Shown: positions 15,489 to 24,783 of the stretch, in pieces | How the letters are laid out: every line of letters begins with the position of its first letter | Numbering within the stretch: position 1 is the stretch's first letter | Source of the DNA: Bradyrhizobium xenonodulans | Lineage (GTDB): Bacteria; Pseudomonadota; Alphaproteobacteria; Rhizobiales; Xanthobacteraceae | NCBI RefSeq assembly: GCF_027594865.1 | Contig: NZ_CP089391.1 | Span: 930,001-994,000, forward strand | Reading direction: 5' to 3' | DNA: 64,000 nt | The notes under the pieces: model-generated | What the model saw: only the letters and a program-made list of their open reading frames with translations | Database searches by the model: none | What the model was told of the DNA's origin: nothing | Made by a program: the position numbers and the translations under genes

Positions 15489-15962
15489 ATGGCCGCGTTC
15501 GAGCCGAAAAATCCGGGTTATCGCGCTGCTGCCGTTGCCATGTTCGACGGCCAGCCGGCGATGCGCACGCTCGGCATCGTGATCGTCCGCCTGGCGCCGG
15601 GCGAGGTCGAATTGGCAATGCTGCATTCGGCTGCCTTCACGCAGCAGAACGGTTTTGTCCATGCCGGCATCATCACGGCGGGCCTCGACAATGCCTGCGG
15701 TGTTGCCGCCTTCACCCTGATGCCGCCCGAGGCCGATATCCTCACCGTCGAGTTCAAGACCACGCTGCTGGCGCCCGCCCGCGGAGCGCGCTTCGTCTTC
15801 AAGGCAGAAGTGGTCAAGCCCGGTCGCACGCTCACATTCTGCGAAGCCAGGGCCTTTGCCGAACACGAGGGCAAGACCACGCTGATCGCCACCATGACCG
15901 GGACGCTGATGGCGATGCTGCCTCGCGTTGCGGCTTCGCATGCGCCGGCCGCGGCCCGTTGA
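15489..15962 (+). CDS. PaaI-family hot-dog thioesterase
   Basis: Protein of 157 residues. The segment NGFVHAGIITAGLDNACGVAA is the PaaI/thioesterase-II active-site region (Asn, His-Ala-Gly and the downstream acidic residue on the long helix). It probably clears dead-end or toxic CoA esters. It starts three bases after the preceding thioesterase stop, so the two are co-transcribed. Two thioesterases of different hot-dog subfamilies under one regulator suggests handling of related acyl-CoA chain types. Confidence 0.88.
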   Translation: MAAFEPKNPGYRAAAVAMFDGQPAMRTLGIVIVRLAPGEVELAMLHSAAFTQQNGFVHAGIITAGLDNACGVAAFTLMPPEADILTVEFKTTLLAPARGARFVFKAEVVKPGRTLTFCEARAFAEHEGKTTLIATMTGTLMAMLPRVAASHAPAAAR

Positions 15963-16063
15963 TAGCCCGGCGATGACATCGCGCCCGCAACGCTCTATAT
16001 GACGCGTAACACTTCCCGGTCCCGATCCGTATCTGCGGCGATGGGACCGAAACGGGACGAGAT

Positions 16064-16720
16064 ATGGCTGAATTCAGGAATAAGGCCCTTTTGGCGACGC
16101 GGCGCGCCGCGCTGACGCTGATCGGGGCGGGCGCCCTCGCAGCGGGTGGGATCACCCTGGCACGCGCTGCCGACGATGACGAGGTCTTGACCGAAGCCAA
16201 GGTGCTGCGCGACCCCGATGTTCCCGTCGCCGGCAATCCCGACGGCAACATCAGCATCATCGAATGGTCCGACTACAATTGTCCTTATTGCCGCAAGCTC
16301 GAGCCGGAGCTGCGCCAGGTCGTCCAGGACGATGGCAAGGTCAGGCTGGTGATGAAGGACTGGCCGATCCTCGGACCGGTCTCGGTCACAGCGGCGCGGG
16401 TCGCGCTCGCGGCGAAATTCCAGGACAAGTACCATCAGGCCCATGACGCCATGATGGGCGTCAGCTCGCGCCTGACCGAGCCGCGCATCAATGAGCTGCT
16501 CGCGGCTGCCGGCGTCGACATGGACCGCCTGAAGCGTGATCTCACCGACCGCGCCAAGGATATCGACGCTGTGCTCAAGCGCAACAACGAGCAGGCCGAA
16601 GCCTTCGGGTTCAACGGTACCCCGTCATTCATCGTCGGCAAGTACCGCGTGCCGGGCGTGCTCAGCATGACCGAGTTCGAGCAGGTCATCGCCGATGCCC
16701 GCAAGGCCAAGATGAACTGA
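16064..16720 (+). CDS. DsbA-family thiol:disulfide oxidoreductase (periplasmic)
   Basis: Protein of 218 residues. The N-terminus has TRRAALTLIGAGALAAGGITLARA, an export signal with a paired Arg that may use the Tat or Sec route. The thioredoxin-fold active site is CPYC (Cys 73 and 76) after IIEWSDYN and the cis-proline loop is GTPSFIVG. It belongs to the DsbA/BdbD-like group with an inserted helical domain. It likely introduces or exchanges disulfides in the periplasm; DsbB at 11638 could reoxidise it. The gene is monocistronic with a hairpin after it. Confidence 0.9.
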   Translation: MAEFRNKALLATRRAALTLIGAGALAAGGITLARAADDDEVLTEAKVLRDPDVPVAGNPDGNISIIEWSDYNCPYCRKLEPELRQVVQDDGKVRLVMKDWPILGPVSVTAARVALAAKFQDKYHQAHDAMMGVSSRLTEPRINELLAAAGVDMDRLKRDLTDRAKDIDAVLKRNNEQAEAFGFNGTPSFIVGKYRVPGVLSMTEFEQVIADARKAKMN

Positions 16721-16753
16721 CACGAGCGATCATCCATCATTGCGCACAACACA

Positions 16754-16786
16754 AAGGCGCCGCCGCGAAGTTCGCGACGGCGCCTT
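16754..16786. terminator. Strong hairpin between convergent genes
   Basis: Sixteen-base arms (AAGGCGCCGCCGCGAA and TTCGCGACGGCGCCTT) with one mismatch and a single base between them, so the real loop opens by a few pairs. It lies 33 bases after the DsbA-like stop and 18 bases beyond the stop of the small gene on the other strand. No long U-tract. Confidence 0.55.
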
Positions 16787-16804
16787 GTTCATGATGCGGC
16801 ATCG

Positions 16805-17011
16805 TTACTTCGACGAGATCCGGACCCAGTCCTTGTGCGCGCGGTCGCGCAACGCGTCCCAATCGGCCTTGGCGACATCCCAGTTGACGATGGTGCGATT
16901 GGTCGTCGCGACCTCGCCATTGGCGACTGACGACGTCTGCATGGAGTCATAGACGTAAACGCCGCACGCAAGCAGCAGCGCACCCAAAATCATTCCGAAA
17001 AAAGTCTGCAT
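16805..17011 (-). CDS. Small single-pass membrane protein
   Basis: Protein of 68 residues. One N-terminal hydrophobic helix (FFGMILGALLLACGVYVYDSM) then a hydrophilic tail ending NWDVAKADWDALRDRAHKDWVRISSK with four Trp residues. A perfect GGAGG precedes the ATG, which makes it a convincing gene despite its size. The N-terminus could be a signal anchor, leaving the tail in the periplasm. Function unknown. Confidence 0.75.
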   Translation of the reverse strand: MQTFFGMILGALLLACGVYVYDSMQTSSVANGEVATTNRTIVNWDVAKADWDALRDRAHKDWVRISSK

Positions 17012-17092
17012 GGCGAACCTCCGGTGACGGGCGATAACGTCGGCCCGGAGTGATGGTTCCGCGCCAGTACGGCGCAGGTAAGGACGAGCCGT

Positions 17093-18163
17093 TCATTCGC
17101 CATTCAGCCACTGCACCAGCTCCGCGTTGATCTCGCGCGGATATGTATGGCTGAGGTCGTCGATCTCGCGATAGGCGACGTCGGCGCCGGCGGCGGAGAG
17201 CGCCGCCTGGGTCTGTCGTGCGGTCTGTACCGGAAACATCCAGTCGAGCTTGCCGTGGGTAATGAAGATCGGCAGGCCCTGCAGGCGCGCCGCGTCCGCC
17301 ATCTCCGCCATCAGCGGATGGAAGGTCGCTGAGACCGGCGCAAGATGCGTGAAGGGCGAGGCGCCGTCGAGGCCGGTGACATAGCAGAAGGTGCCGCCGT
17401 CACTCATGCCGGTCAGAAGCAGGCGCGAGGCATCGACGGTCCAGCGGCTGCGCACGGTCTCGAGGATGCGCATGAGGTTGGGCGTGTCGGTATCGTCGCC
17501 CATCAGCGCCCAGGTCGGGCCGGTCGCGGTCGGTGCGACCAGGATCGCGCCGAGGCTGCGGGCATCGCGGAGCCAGCTCCACAGGAAGCCGCGGCCGTTG
17601 CCACTGCCCCCATGCAGCGCCATCACCAGCGGCATGGCGTGATCCGGCGTGTAATATTCGGGGACATAGGCCGAGAAGCCGCCGCGGCTGCCGGGCTCGT
17701 TATGGTCGTGGAAGATGCCGGTGTCTTCGCTCGCGCCGGCTTCCAGCCGCGACAGCAGATCGTCATTTCCGCGATTGGCGGCGTTGAGAAAGGAATTGCT
17801 CACCGGCGGAAACTGGGCCGACAGCGGATACAGCGCCTCCTGTGCGCGAGGCACATGGCGCAGCGCGCGGAAGACTGCGACGAGATCGCCGCTGCCGCGC
17901 TCGACCTCGCGGATGCCGGCAAAGGCGGCGAGCGTCTCGTTGCAGGCACGATCCAGGCGCTCGCGCAGTCCGGCGAACTGCTCCGGCCATTCTCCGATCG
18001 CGGCATGTGCCGTTTGCAGCACCTCGTCGGGCGTGCCGATCGCATTCATCACCGAGGCAAAGGCCGGCGGATGCAGATGCCGCTGGAAGAAGCCAAGCGC
18101 TTCCAGCGCGTTGAGCAGCGGCGGCAGCACGGCCACGATGTCGTCGATCACGGCCTCGCTCAT
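17093..18163 (-). CDS. Serine esterase/phospholipase-type alpha/beta hydrolase
   Basis: About 356 residues. The C-terminal two-thirds is an alpha/beta hydrolase: oxyanion region MALHGGSGNGRGF, nucleophile elbow GMSDGG (G-x-S-x-G), acidic residue in THGKLDW and catalytic His in DLSHTYP. The first 130 residues are helical and not recognised, which is longer than simple carboxylesterases. AAGGGAAG sets the start at 18163 rather than an in-frame ATG seven codons upstream. It is downstream of the triad-less Deg-like gene with a 36-bp gap, on the same strand, so the two are probably one operon. Confidence 0.85.
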   Translation of the reverse strand: MSEAVIDDIVAVLPPLLNALEALGFFQRHLHPPAFASVMNAIGTPDEVLQTAHAAIGEWPEQFAGLRERLDRACNETLAAFAGIREVERGSGDLVAVFRALRHVPRAQEALYPLSAQFPPVSNSFLNAANRGNDDLLSRLEAGASEDTGIFHDHNEPGSRGGFSAYVPEYYTPDHAMPLVMALHGGSGNGRGFLWSWLRDARSLGAILVAPTATGPTWALMGDDTDTPNLMRILETVRSRWTVDASRLLLTGMSDGGTFCYVTGLDGASPFTHLAPVSATFHPLMAEMADAARLQGLPIFITHGKLDWMFPVQTARQTQAALSAAGADVAYREIDDLSHTYPREINAELVQWLNGE

Positions 18164-18199
18164 TGCAGCTTCCCTTGGCGGCATCCTCGAGCGTTGGGA

Positions 18200-19171
18200 T
18201 CAGTGCAGCTTCGGCGCCTTCAACAGCCTGAAGCGGTCGGTCGAGGTCACCGTGACATCGAAGGTGACGCCCTCATGATGCACGGTGAGCGGGACGTCGA
18301 CGCCGGCGGCGCCGAGCCCCCACATCTTCTTGTAGAACGCCGTCTGGCTCGTGACCTTGTCGCCGTCCACGGCGAGGATGACGTCGCCGGTCTTGAGCTC
18401 GGCGCGAGCGGCCGGGCCGTTGGCGGAGATCCCGATCACCACCACGCGGTTGTCGATCTCGGTCGAGTAGAGCCCGAGCCAGGGCCGCGCCGGCTTGTTG
18501 ACGCGGCCGAATTTGCGCAGGTCGTCCAGGATCGGTTTCAGCAGGTCGATCGGCACGATCATGTTGACGTGCTCGGCCTTGCCGTCACGTTCGCGCTCGA
18601 GCTGGAGCGAGCCGATGCCGATCAGTTCGCCGCGCTCGTTGAGCAGCGCCGTGCCGCCCCAGTTCGGATGCGCGGGAGAGGTGAAGACGGCCTCGTCCAG
18701 CAGATATTCCCAATAGCCGGCGAATTCCTGCTTGGCGACGATCTGGCTTGCGACCGAGCGCGTGCGTCCGCCGGCGCCGCCGACCACGACGCGGTCGCCG
18801 AGCCGGGACTGCGCCGAAATGCCGAGCGGCAAGGGCTCGACGTCGAGCTGGCCGAGCGCCTGGACGAGGCCAAAGCCGGTGACGGAATCGAAGCCGAGTG
18901 CGTGGCCTTCGACGACGCGCCCGTCGGCGAGGTGCAGCCACACCGATTCCGCCTCGGTGATGAGATAGCCGATGGTGAGCACCAGCCCGTCGTCGATCAC
19001 GACGCCGTTGCCGGCGCGCTCGGTGCCCAGCGTCTCGGCGCTGAAGGCATCCGGCGGAATGATGGCGTGCAGGCCGACGACGGACGCGAGCGCGCGGTCG
19101 AGATTGAAACCGTAATCGCTCGCGCGCGGCTGATTGGCCGGCGGCACTCTCCATTCGGTCAGGGTGGACAT
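18200..19171 (-). CDS. Deg/HtrA-like trypsin-fold protein with PDZ domain and no catalytic triad
   Basis: Protein of 323 residues. The fold is that of S1C proteases: GNGVVIDDGLVLTIGYLI (55-71), DSVTGFGLVQ (95-104), PNWGGTALL (169-177), and a PDZ domain at about 220-310 (ARPWLGLY ... ARAELKTGDVILAVDG). Against the usual TNNHV, DLAV and GNSGG motifs, His is Tyr 69, Asp is about Gly 99 and Ser is Trp 171, so all three catalytic residues are gone. There is no signal peptide, so it is probably cytoplasmic. A binding or scaffold role is likely. GGAG precedes the start. It leads an operon with the alpha/beta hydrolase that follows. Confidence 0.85.
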   Translation of the reverse strand: MSTLTEWRVPPANQPRASDYGFNLDRALASVVGLHAIIPPDAFSAETLGTERAGNGVVIDDGLVLTIGYLITEAESVWLHLADGRVVEGHALGFDSVTGFGLVQALGQLDVEPLPLGISAQSRLGDRVVVGGAGGRTRSVASQIVAKQEFAGYWEYLLDEAVFTSPAHPNWGGTALLNERGELIGIGSLQLERERDGKAEHVNMIVPIDLLKPILDDLRKFGRVNKPARPWLGLYSTEIDNRVVVIGISANGPAARAELKTGDVILAVDGDKVTSQTAFYKKMWGLGAAGVDVPLTVHHEGVTFDVTVTSTDRFRLLKAPKLH

Positions 19172-19193
19172 GGAGTTCTCCTGGCTGAGTGCA

Positions 19194-19219
19194 TCGCTCC
19201 GCCGTTTCTAGCGGAGCGA
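19194..19219. promoter_or_regulatory. Inverted repeat TCGCTCCGC/GCGGAGCGA
   Basis: Perfect nine-base arms with an eight-base spacer, 22 bases upstream of the Deg-like gene start on the minus strand. It may be an operator or a leader hairpin. The rest of the 268-bp gap up to the amidohydrolase start shows no gene. Confidence 0.4.
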
Positions 19220-19439
19220 CGCACGCATAATTTAGGCCGGAGGAGCCTCGTTCCGCAACTATTCCGGAGAACGGCGTGTGAATTCTTCGAAAGGCAGGAA
19301 CGGTACGTGCACAGATGACAGGCGGCTGCTCATTCCGGCCTCAGCCGCATGGCTGGTGTCTCGCGAGGTGCTAGGCGGGGTGCAACGAAGCTGCTAACCA
19401 TTGCCGCTTCGTTTGACCAAGAGATCACGGACCGAAGCA

Positions 19440-20858
19440 ATGGATAATCGCAGCGACATCTGGCGTGGCGTCGACACGATCAAGGCGCGTTTCATCGACC
19501 TCAGCGACAAGGTCTGGGGCATGCCGGAGGTGTGCTATACCGAGGCGCGGTCCGCCGCCGAGCATCTCGCCGAGCTGCGTCACCAGGGTTTCCGTATCAC
19601 CGAGAACGTCGCCGGCATTCCGACCGCGCTGATGGGCGAGTGGGGCGAGGGCGGTCCGGTCATCGCGTTCATGGGTGAATACGACGCGCTGCCCGGCCTC
19701 AGCCAGGAGGCGGGCGTCGCCGAGCATCGTCCGGTCGAGACCGGCGGTCACGGCCATGGCTGCGGTCACAATCTGCTCGGTTCCGCAGCGCTGCTCGCTG
19801 CGACCGCGGTGAAGGACTGGCTGGCCGAGAACAAGGTGCCCGGTCGCGTGCGCTATTATGGCTGTCCCGCGGAAGAAGGCGGCGCGGCAAAGGCCTTCAT
19901 GGTGCGCTCCGGTGCGTTCGAAGACGCCGACATCGCCATCACCTGGCACCCACACAGCTTCTGGGAAGTGGCGGTGACGCCATCGCTCGCCAACACGCGC
20001 GCCGACTTCATCTTCACCGGCCGGACCTCGCATGCCGCGGCTTCGCCTCATCTCGGCCGCTCCGCGCTCGATGCGGTGGAACTGATGAATGTCGGCGTGA
20101 ACTACATGCGCGAGCATATGCCGAGCGATGCGCGCGTGCATTACGCGTTGCTCGACACCGGCGGCATCGCTCCCAACGTGGTGCAGGCGCATGCGCGCGT
20201 ACGCTACTCGATCCGCGCCCGCGATCTGCCCGGCATGAACGAGTTGGTCGGGCGCGTGAGCAAGATCGCAGAAGGTGCGGCGTTGATGACCGAGACCAAG
20301 GTCGAGATGAAGATCATCTCCGCGGTCTCCAACATCCTGCCGAATACGCCGCTGGAACAGGCGTTGCACCGGGTGATGGAAGAGCTGGGCCCGCCGCATT
20401 TCGACGATGCGGACAAGGGTTTTGCCAGCCAGATCCGCGCGACGCTGAGCGACAAGGACATCGCGTCGGTCTACTACGCGATCGGCATGGAGCCGACCGA
20501 TCGGCCGCTGGCCGACTTCCTGGTGCCGCTCGATGCCAAGCGCAATCCGCTGGTCGGCTCGACCGACGTCGGCGACGTGAGCTGGGTGGTGCCGACCGTG
20601 CAGGTTCACGCACCAACGGTTGCAATCGGCACGCCCTTCCACACCTGGCAGGTGGTGGCGCAGGGCAAGAGTGGACACGCCCACAAGGCGATGGTGCAGG
20701 CGGCGAAGGCGATGGCCGGTATCGGCATCAAGGCGCTGACGGATCCGGAACTGATCACGGCTGCGAAAGCGGACCTGAAGAAGCGGACGACCAAGACACC
20801 CTATGTATGCCCGCTGCCGGACGACGTTGCGCCGCCACTGGATATGTCCGTCGCGTAG
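19440..20858 (+). CDS. M20 peptidase family amidohydrolase, AbgB-like
   Basis: Protein of 472 residues. It has the M20 metal-binding motif GHGHGCGHNLLGSAA, the acid pair in GCPAEEGG, the His in ITWHPHSFWEV, and the dimerisation insert with the SHAAASPHLGRSALDAVEL segment. The length and layout fit aminobenzoyl-glutamate utilisation protein B and related amidohydrolases. It would cleave an amide bond of a small peptide-like substrate. It stands 262 bp before, and in line with, a complete peptide ABC transporter, so import and cleavage of the same compound is likely. The ATG is chosen over a TTG 13 codons upstream. Confidence 0.9.
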   Translation: MDNRSDIWRGVDTIKARFIDLSDKVWGMPEVCYTEARSAAEHLAELRHQGFRITENVAGIPTALMGEWGEGGPVIAFMGEYDALPGLSQEAGVAEHRPVETGGHGHGCGHNLLGSAALLAATAVKDWLAENKVPGRVRYYGCPAEEGGAAKAFMVRSGAFEDADIAITWHPHSFWEVAVTPSLANTRADFIFTGRTSHAAASPHLGRSALDAVELMNVGVNYMREHMPSDARVHYALLDTGGIAPNVVQAHARVRYSIRARDLPGMNELVGRVSKIAEGAALMTETKVEMKIISAVSNILPNTPLEQALHRVMEELGPPHFDDADKGFASQIRATLSDKDIASVYYAIGMEPTDRPLADFLVPLDAKRNPLVGSTDVGDVSWVVPTVQVHAPTVAIGTPFHTWQVVAQGKSGHAHKAMVQAAKAMAGIGIKALTDPELITAAKADLKKRTTKTPYVCPLPDDVAPPLDMSVA

Positions 20859-21062
20859 AATTCGGCCTCGATACTTCGTCTGATCCGGCGAACAAATTTT
20901 CCGCAGTGCAGCGCGGATTCCCGCGTGTTTTGGCGCAGGATTGCCGAACGGATGGGCTGCGGAACGCGGTTTTGCCCAACGGACAGACAGAAGACCGTTT
21001 GCATACACACGGTCCCAGTTGACGAGGGGCCCATTCGGTGTGCCATCTACCGCCAGCAAAAT

Positions 21063-21089
21063 CAGGCGGCCGTCTCTTGCGGCCGCCTG
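21063..21089 (+). promoter_or_regulatory. Leader hairpin before the peptide-binding protein gene
   Basis: Perfect 10-bp stem CAGGCGGCCG/CGGCCGCCTG with a seven-base loop, ending 31 bases before the start codon of the binding-protein gene. No U-tract follows. It could stabilise the transcript, be an operator, or be a remnant terminator of the amidohydrolase gene. The rest of the 262-bp gap holds no gene. Confidence 0.45.
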
Positions 21090-21120
21090 TATCCATACGG
21101 GAACCAGACGGGGGACAACC

Positions 21121-22911
21121 ATGCTGGATAAAGAACTGCGTTCGATGATCGGCAAAGTGAAGGACGGGCGGATGGATCGCCGCGCCTTCATCAAGCGCAT
21201 GGCCGCGGTCGGCCTGACGGCGCCCCTCGCCAACCAGATCCTCGCGCTCGGCGGCGTCGCCATGGCAGAAGGTGCCCAGACCTACAAGCCGACCAAGCGC
21301 GGCGGCGGCGGTGCGCTGAAGCTGCTGTGGTGGCAAGGCCCGACCCTGCTCAACCCGCATTTCGCCACCGGCACCAAGGACCAGGACGGCTCGCGCCTGT
21401 TCTACGAGCCGCTCGCCTGCTGGGACCCCGACGGCAATATGAAGCTGGTTCTGGCGGCCGAAATCCCCTCGATCCAGAACGGCGGCCTGGCCGCCGATGG
21501 CAAGTCGGTGACCTGGAAACTGAAGCCAGGCGTGAAATGGCATGACGGCAAGCCGTTCACCGCCGACGACGTCGTGTTCAATTGGGAATACGCGAAGGAT
21601 CCGGCGACCTCCGCGCTGACGATCGCGACGCATCGCGACATCACCGTCGAGAAGGTGGATGATCTCACGGTTCGCATCCTCTTCAACAAGCCGACGCCGT
21701 TCTGGGCCGACGCCTTCGTCGGGGCTCCCAACACCATCATCCCGAAACATCTGTTCGCGGACTACAAGGGGTCCAAATCGCGGGAGGCGCCGACCAATCT
21801 TTCGCCCGTTGGCACCGGTCCCTACAAGTTCGTGGAGTTCAAGCCGGGCGATCTCGTGCGCGGTCAGCTCAATCCCGACTACCACATGCCGAACCGGCCC
21901 TACTTCGACACGGTCGAGATGAAGGGCGGCGGCGATGCCGTCTCGGCCGCGCGTGCCGTGATCCAGACCGGCGAGTATGATTTCGGCTGGAACATCCAGG
22001 TCGAGGACGACGTCCTCTTGCGCCTGGAGAAGGGCGGCAAGGGCAAGACCATCTACGCCGTGGGCGGTGACACCGAGTTCATCGCGCTCAATTTCACCGA
22101 TCCCAACACCGAGGTCGACGGCGAACGTTCCTCGATGAAGACCAAGCATCCGCTGTTCTCCGATCCTGCGGTGCGCAAGGCGCTGTCGATGCTGGTCGAT
22201 CGCGAATCGGTGAAGAAGGCGATCTACGGCCGTGCCGGCCGCACCACCGCCAACTTCCTCAACGGTCCGGAAAAATTCGTCTCGAAGAACACCTCCTGGG
22301 AGTTCAGCGTCGAAAAGGCTTCGAAAGTTCTGGACGACGCCGGCTGGAAGCCGGGCGCGGACGGTATCCGCGAGAAGGACGGCAAGAAGCTGAAGCTCGT
22401 CTACCAGACCTCGATCAACGGCCCGCGTCAGAAGACGCAAGCGATCATCAAGCAAGCTTGCCAAAAGGCCGGCATCGATGTCGAGCTGAAGTCGGTGGTG
22501 GCGTCCGTGTTCTTCTCCTCCGACGTCGCGAACCCCGATACCTATGCGCATTTCTACGCCGATCTCGAGATGTTCCAGATCCCTCTGAGCCAGCCGGATC
22601 CGTCGCAGCATATGCGCCGCTATATGTCCACCAACGTCGCCACGAAGGAGAACAAGTGGCAGGGCACGAACTTCCCGCGCTGGGTCAACAAGGACTACGA
22701 CGCGGCCATCCTGGCTGCCGAAAGCGAAATGGATCCGGTCAAGCGCGCGACGTACTACATCAAGGCCAACGATCTCATGTTCCAGGACATCGTATTCATT
22801 CCGGTGCAGCACCGGTTGAAGGTGGAAGCGGCGGCCAACAATTTGCGCCCGATCATCAGCGGCTGGGCCAACGAAACCGACAACCTGCACGACTGGTACC
22901 GCGAGGAATGA
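21121..22911 (+). CDS. ABC transporter substrate-binding protein, family 5 (peptide/opine/nickel)
   Basis: Protein of 596 residues. The start gives a twin-arginine signal (DRRAFIKRMAAVGL at 19-32) and is preceded by GGGGGAC; the frame runs further upstream but without support. The mature protein has the family-5 pattern: LKPGVKWHDGKPFTADDVVF, VRKALSMLVDRESVKKAIYG, and the C-terminal FIPVQHRLKVEAA. It captures a peptide-like substrate in the periplasm for the permeases encoded next. Export by Tat is typical for several rhizobial members. Confidence 0.92.
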   Translation: MLDKELRSMIGKVKDGRMDRRAFIKRMAAVGLTAPLANQILALGGVAMAEGAQTYKPTKRGGGGALKLLWWQGPTLLNPHFATGTKDQDGSRLFYEPLACWDPDGNMKLVLAAEIPSIQNGGLAADGKSVTWKLKPGVKWHDGKPFTADDVVFNWEYAKDPATSALTIATHRDITVEKVDDLTVRILFNKPTPFWADAFVGAPNTIIPKHLFADYKGSKSREAPTNLSPVGTGPYKFVEFKPGDLVRGQLNPDYHMPNRPYFDTVEMKGGGDAVSAARAVIQTGEYDFGWNIQVEDDVLLRLEKGGKGKTIYAVGGDTEFIALNFTDPNTEVDGERSSMKTKHPLFSDPAVRKALSMLVDRESVKKAIYGRAGRTTANFLNGPEKFVSKNTSWEFSVEKASKVLDDAGWKPGADGIREKDGKKLKLVYQTSINGPRQKTQAIIKQACQKAGIDVELKSVVASVFFSSDVANPDTYAHFYADLEMFQIPLSQPDPSQHMRRYMSTNVATKENKWQGTNFPRWVNKDYDAAILAAESEMDPVKRATYYIKANDLMFQDIVFIPVQHRLKVEAAANNLRPIISGWANETDNLHDWYREE

Positions 22912-22940
22912 TCCCCCAGCTCTAGACGGGATCTCTCCCA

Positions 22941-23900
22941 ATGAGTCAGTACGTCCTGCGTCGCCTGATGATCGCGATTCCGAGCCTGCTCGGAATCTCG
23001 GTCGTGCTGTTCGTCGTGCTCGCGCTCGCGCCGGGTGATCCCTTCGCGGAGCTGGCGACCAACCCGAACGTGCCGCCCGAAGTGCAGGCCGCACTTCGGG
23101 CCAAGTTCGGGCTCGACGATCCGATCCACCTCCGCTACCTGCACTGGCTCAACGCCATGCTGCACGGCGACTGGGGGTTCTCCTTCGTCAGCCGGATGGA
23201 TGTCGACACGCTCATCCTTCAGCGTCTGCCGGCCACGCTCTACGTGATCGGCTCGGCGCAGATCCTGGCACTGCTGATCGCGATTCCCGTCGGCGTCTAC
23301 GCGGCGACGAAGCCCTATTCGCTGTTCGACCAGGTCGCCAACACGCTCGCCTTCGTCGGGTTCTCGCTGCCGACCTTCTTCACCGGCATCCTGTTCATCC
23401 TGATCTTCTCGGTCACGCTGGACTGGCTGCCGTTCGTCTATACCACCGACATCAAGGGTACCGGCATCCACTGGGTGCTCGAGATGATCCGTCAGGCGAT
23501 CATGCCGGTGGCGGTGCTCGGCCTGTTCCAGGCTGCGTCGATGACGCGCTTCGTGCGCTCGGCGATGCTGGACGTGATCCGGCTCGACTATGTCACGACG
23601 GCGCGTGCCAAGGGCCTCGGCCAGGCCAAGGTGATCGTCAAGCACGTGATGCGCAATGCCATGATCCCGGTCGTCACGCTCATCGCGCTGCAGATGCCGG
23701 CCGTGTTCGGCGGCGCCATCGTCACCGAGCAGATTTTCCGCATCCCCGGCATCGGCTCGCTGCTGATTTCCTCCATTCTTTCCAATGACACCCCGGTCGT
23801 GATGGCCGTGACCTTCGTGTTCGCCTGTCTGGTGGTGCTCTTCAATCTCATCGCGGATGTCCTGTATGGCTGGCTTGACCCTCGCATCTCCCTCCGTTGA
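22941..23900 (+). CDS. ABC transporter permease, DppB/OppB type
   Basis: Protein of 319 residues with six membrane helices and the long periplasmic loop after helix one seen in DppB-type permeases. The coupling (EAA) loop is DYVTTARAKGLGQAKVIVKH. It forms the channel with the next permease. It is 29 bp after the binding protein stop and overlaps the next gene by about 44 bp. Confidence 0.93.
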   Translation: MSQYVLRRLMIAIPSLLGISVVLFVVLALAPGDPFAELATNPNVPPEVQAALRAKFGLDDPIHLRYLHWLNAMLHGDWGFSFVSRMDVDTLILQRLPATLYVIGSAQILALLIAIPVGVYAATKPYSLFDQVANTLAFVGFSLPTFFTGILFILIFSVTLDWLPFVYTTDIKGTGIHWVLEMIRQAIMPVAVLGLFQAASMTRFVRSAMLDVIRLDYVTTARAKGLGQAKVIVKHVMRNAMIPVVTLIALQMPAVFGGAIVTEQIFRIPGIGSLLISSILSNDTPVVMAVTFVFACLVVLFNLIADVLYGWLDPRISLR

Positions 23901-24783
23901 GCGGCGGGGCTATTCGCCCTGGCGCGAGACGTGGCGGCGTTATAGCCGGCACAAGCTCGCCGTCGTCAGCGCCTTCCTGCTGCTCATTCTCATTCTCGCC
24001 GTGGTGTTCGGGCCCTTCATCTGGCGCGTCAAGATCGACGACATCGATATCGTGGCGGGCATGCAGGGGCCCTCGCTCGCCCATCCGTTCGGGACCGACG
24101 ATCTCGGCCAGGATATTCTCGCGCGCATGATCTATGGCGGGCGTATCTCGCTTGCGGTCGGCTTAGCCGCGATGCTGGTCTCGGTCTTCATCGGTGTGCT
24201 GATCGGCGCGCTCGCCGGCATGTCGCGCGGCGCGCTTGGCCACGGCCTGATGTGGCTCACCGATCTCTTCCTGTCGTTGCCGCAATTGCCGCTGCTGTTG
24301 CTGCTGATCTATCTGTTCCGCGACGGGTTGAAGCAGATGTTCGGTCCGGAAGGCGGCATCTTCATCCTGATCGTGCTCGTGATCGGCGGCTTGCGCTGGA
24401 TGCCCGTGGCACGCCTCGTGCGCGCGCAGTTCCTGTCGATCCGCGAGAAGGAATTCGTCGAGGCTGCCCGCGCGCTCGGCGCCAGTCCGGTGCGGCAGGT
24501 GGTGCGGCACATCCTGCCCAATGCGCTGGGCCCGGTGATCATCGCCGGCACCATCGACGTCGCCGCCGCCATCATCGCGGAATCGACGCTGTCCTTCCTT
24601 GGCCTCGGTTTCCCGCCGGATACGCCGACCTGGGGCCGGCTGCTGTATGACGCCAAGGATTTCCTCGACATCGGCCCGCACTGGGCGCTGTTCCCGGGCG
24701 GCGCGATCTTCATCGCTGTCGTGGCCATCAACTTCATCGGCGACGGCCTGCGTGACGCGCTCGATGCGCGACGGGTGATCTGA
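23857..24783 (+). CDS. ABC transporter permease, DppC/OppC type
   Basis: Protein of 308 residues. It begins with the DppC-type N-terminal region [22 protein letters not shown], then [21 protein letters not shown], typical of this family, and the EAA loop [21 protein letters not shown]. The start overlaps the preceding permease gene by 44 bp (ATG at 23857) or 35 bp (ATG at 23866). It is the second channel subunit. Confidence 0.93.
   Translation: MSCMAGLTLASPSVERRGYSPWRETWRRYSRHKLAVVSAFLLLILILAVVFGPFIWRVKIDDIDIVAGMQGPSLAHPFGTDDLGQDILARMIYGGRISLAVGLAAMLVSVFIGVLIGALAGMSRGALGHGLMWLTDLFLSLPQLPLLLLLIYLFRDGLKQMFGPEGGIFILIVLVIGGLRWMPVARLVRAQFLSIREKEFVEAARALGASPVRQVVRHILPNALGPVIIAGTIDVAAAIIAESTLSFLGLGFPPDTPTWGRLLYDAKDFLDIGPHWALFPGGAIFIAVVAINFIGDGLRDALDARRVI

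Noticed and set aside
17345..19318. Plus-strand frame of 657 codons opposite the hydrolase and Deg-like genes
   Set aside because: Shadow frame spanning two real genes and their gap.
19425..21263. Minus-strand frame of 612 codons opposite the amidohydrolase
   Set aside because: Antisense shadow with no recognisable motif; the plus-strand gene has clear M20 metal ligands.
20755..23094. Minus-strand frame of 779 codons opposite the peptide-binding protein gene
   Set aside because: Antisense of a recognised gene; composition rich in His, Arg and Gln, typical of high-GC shadow frames.
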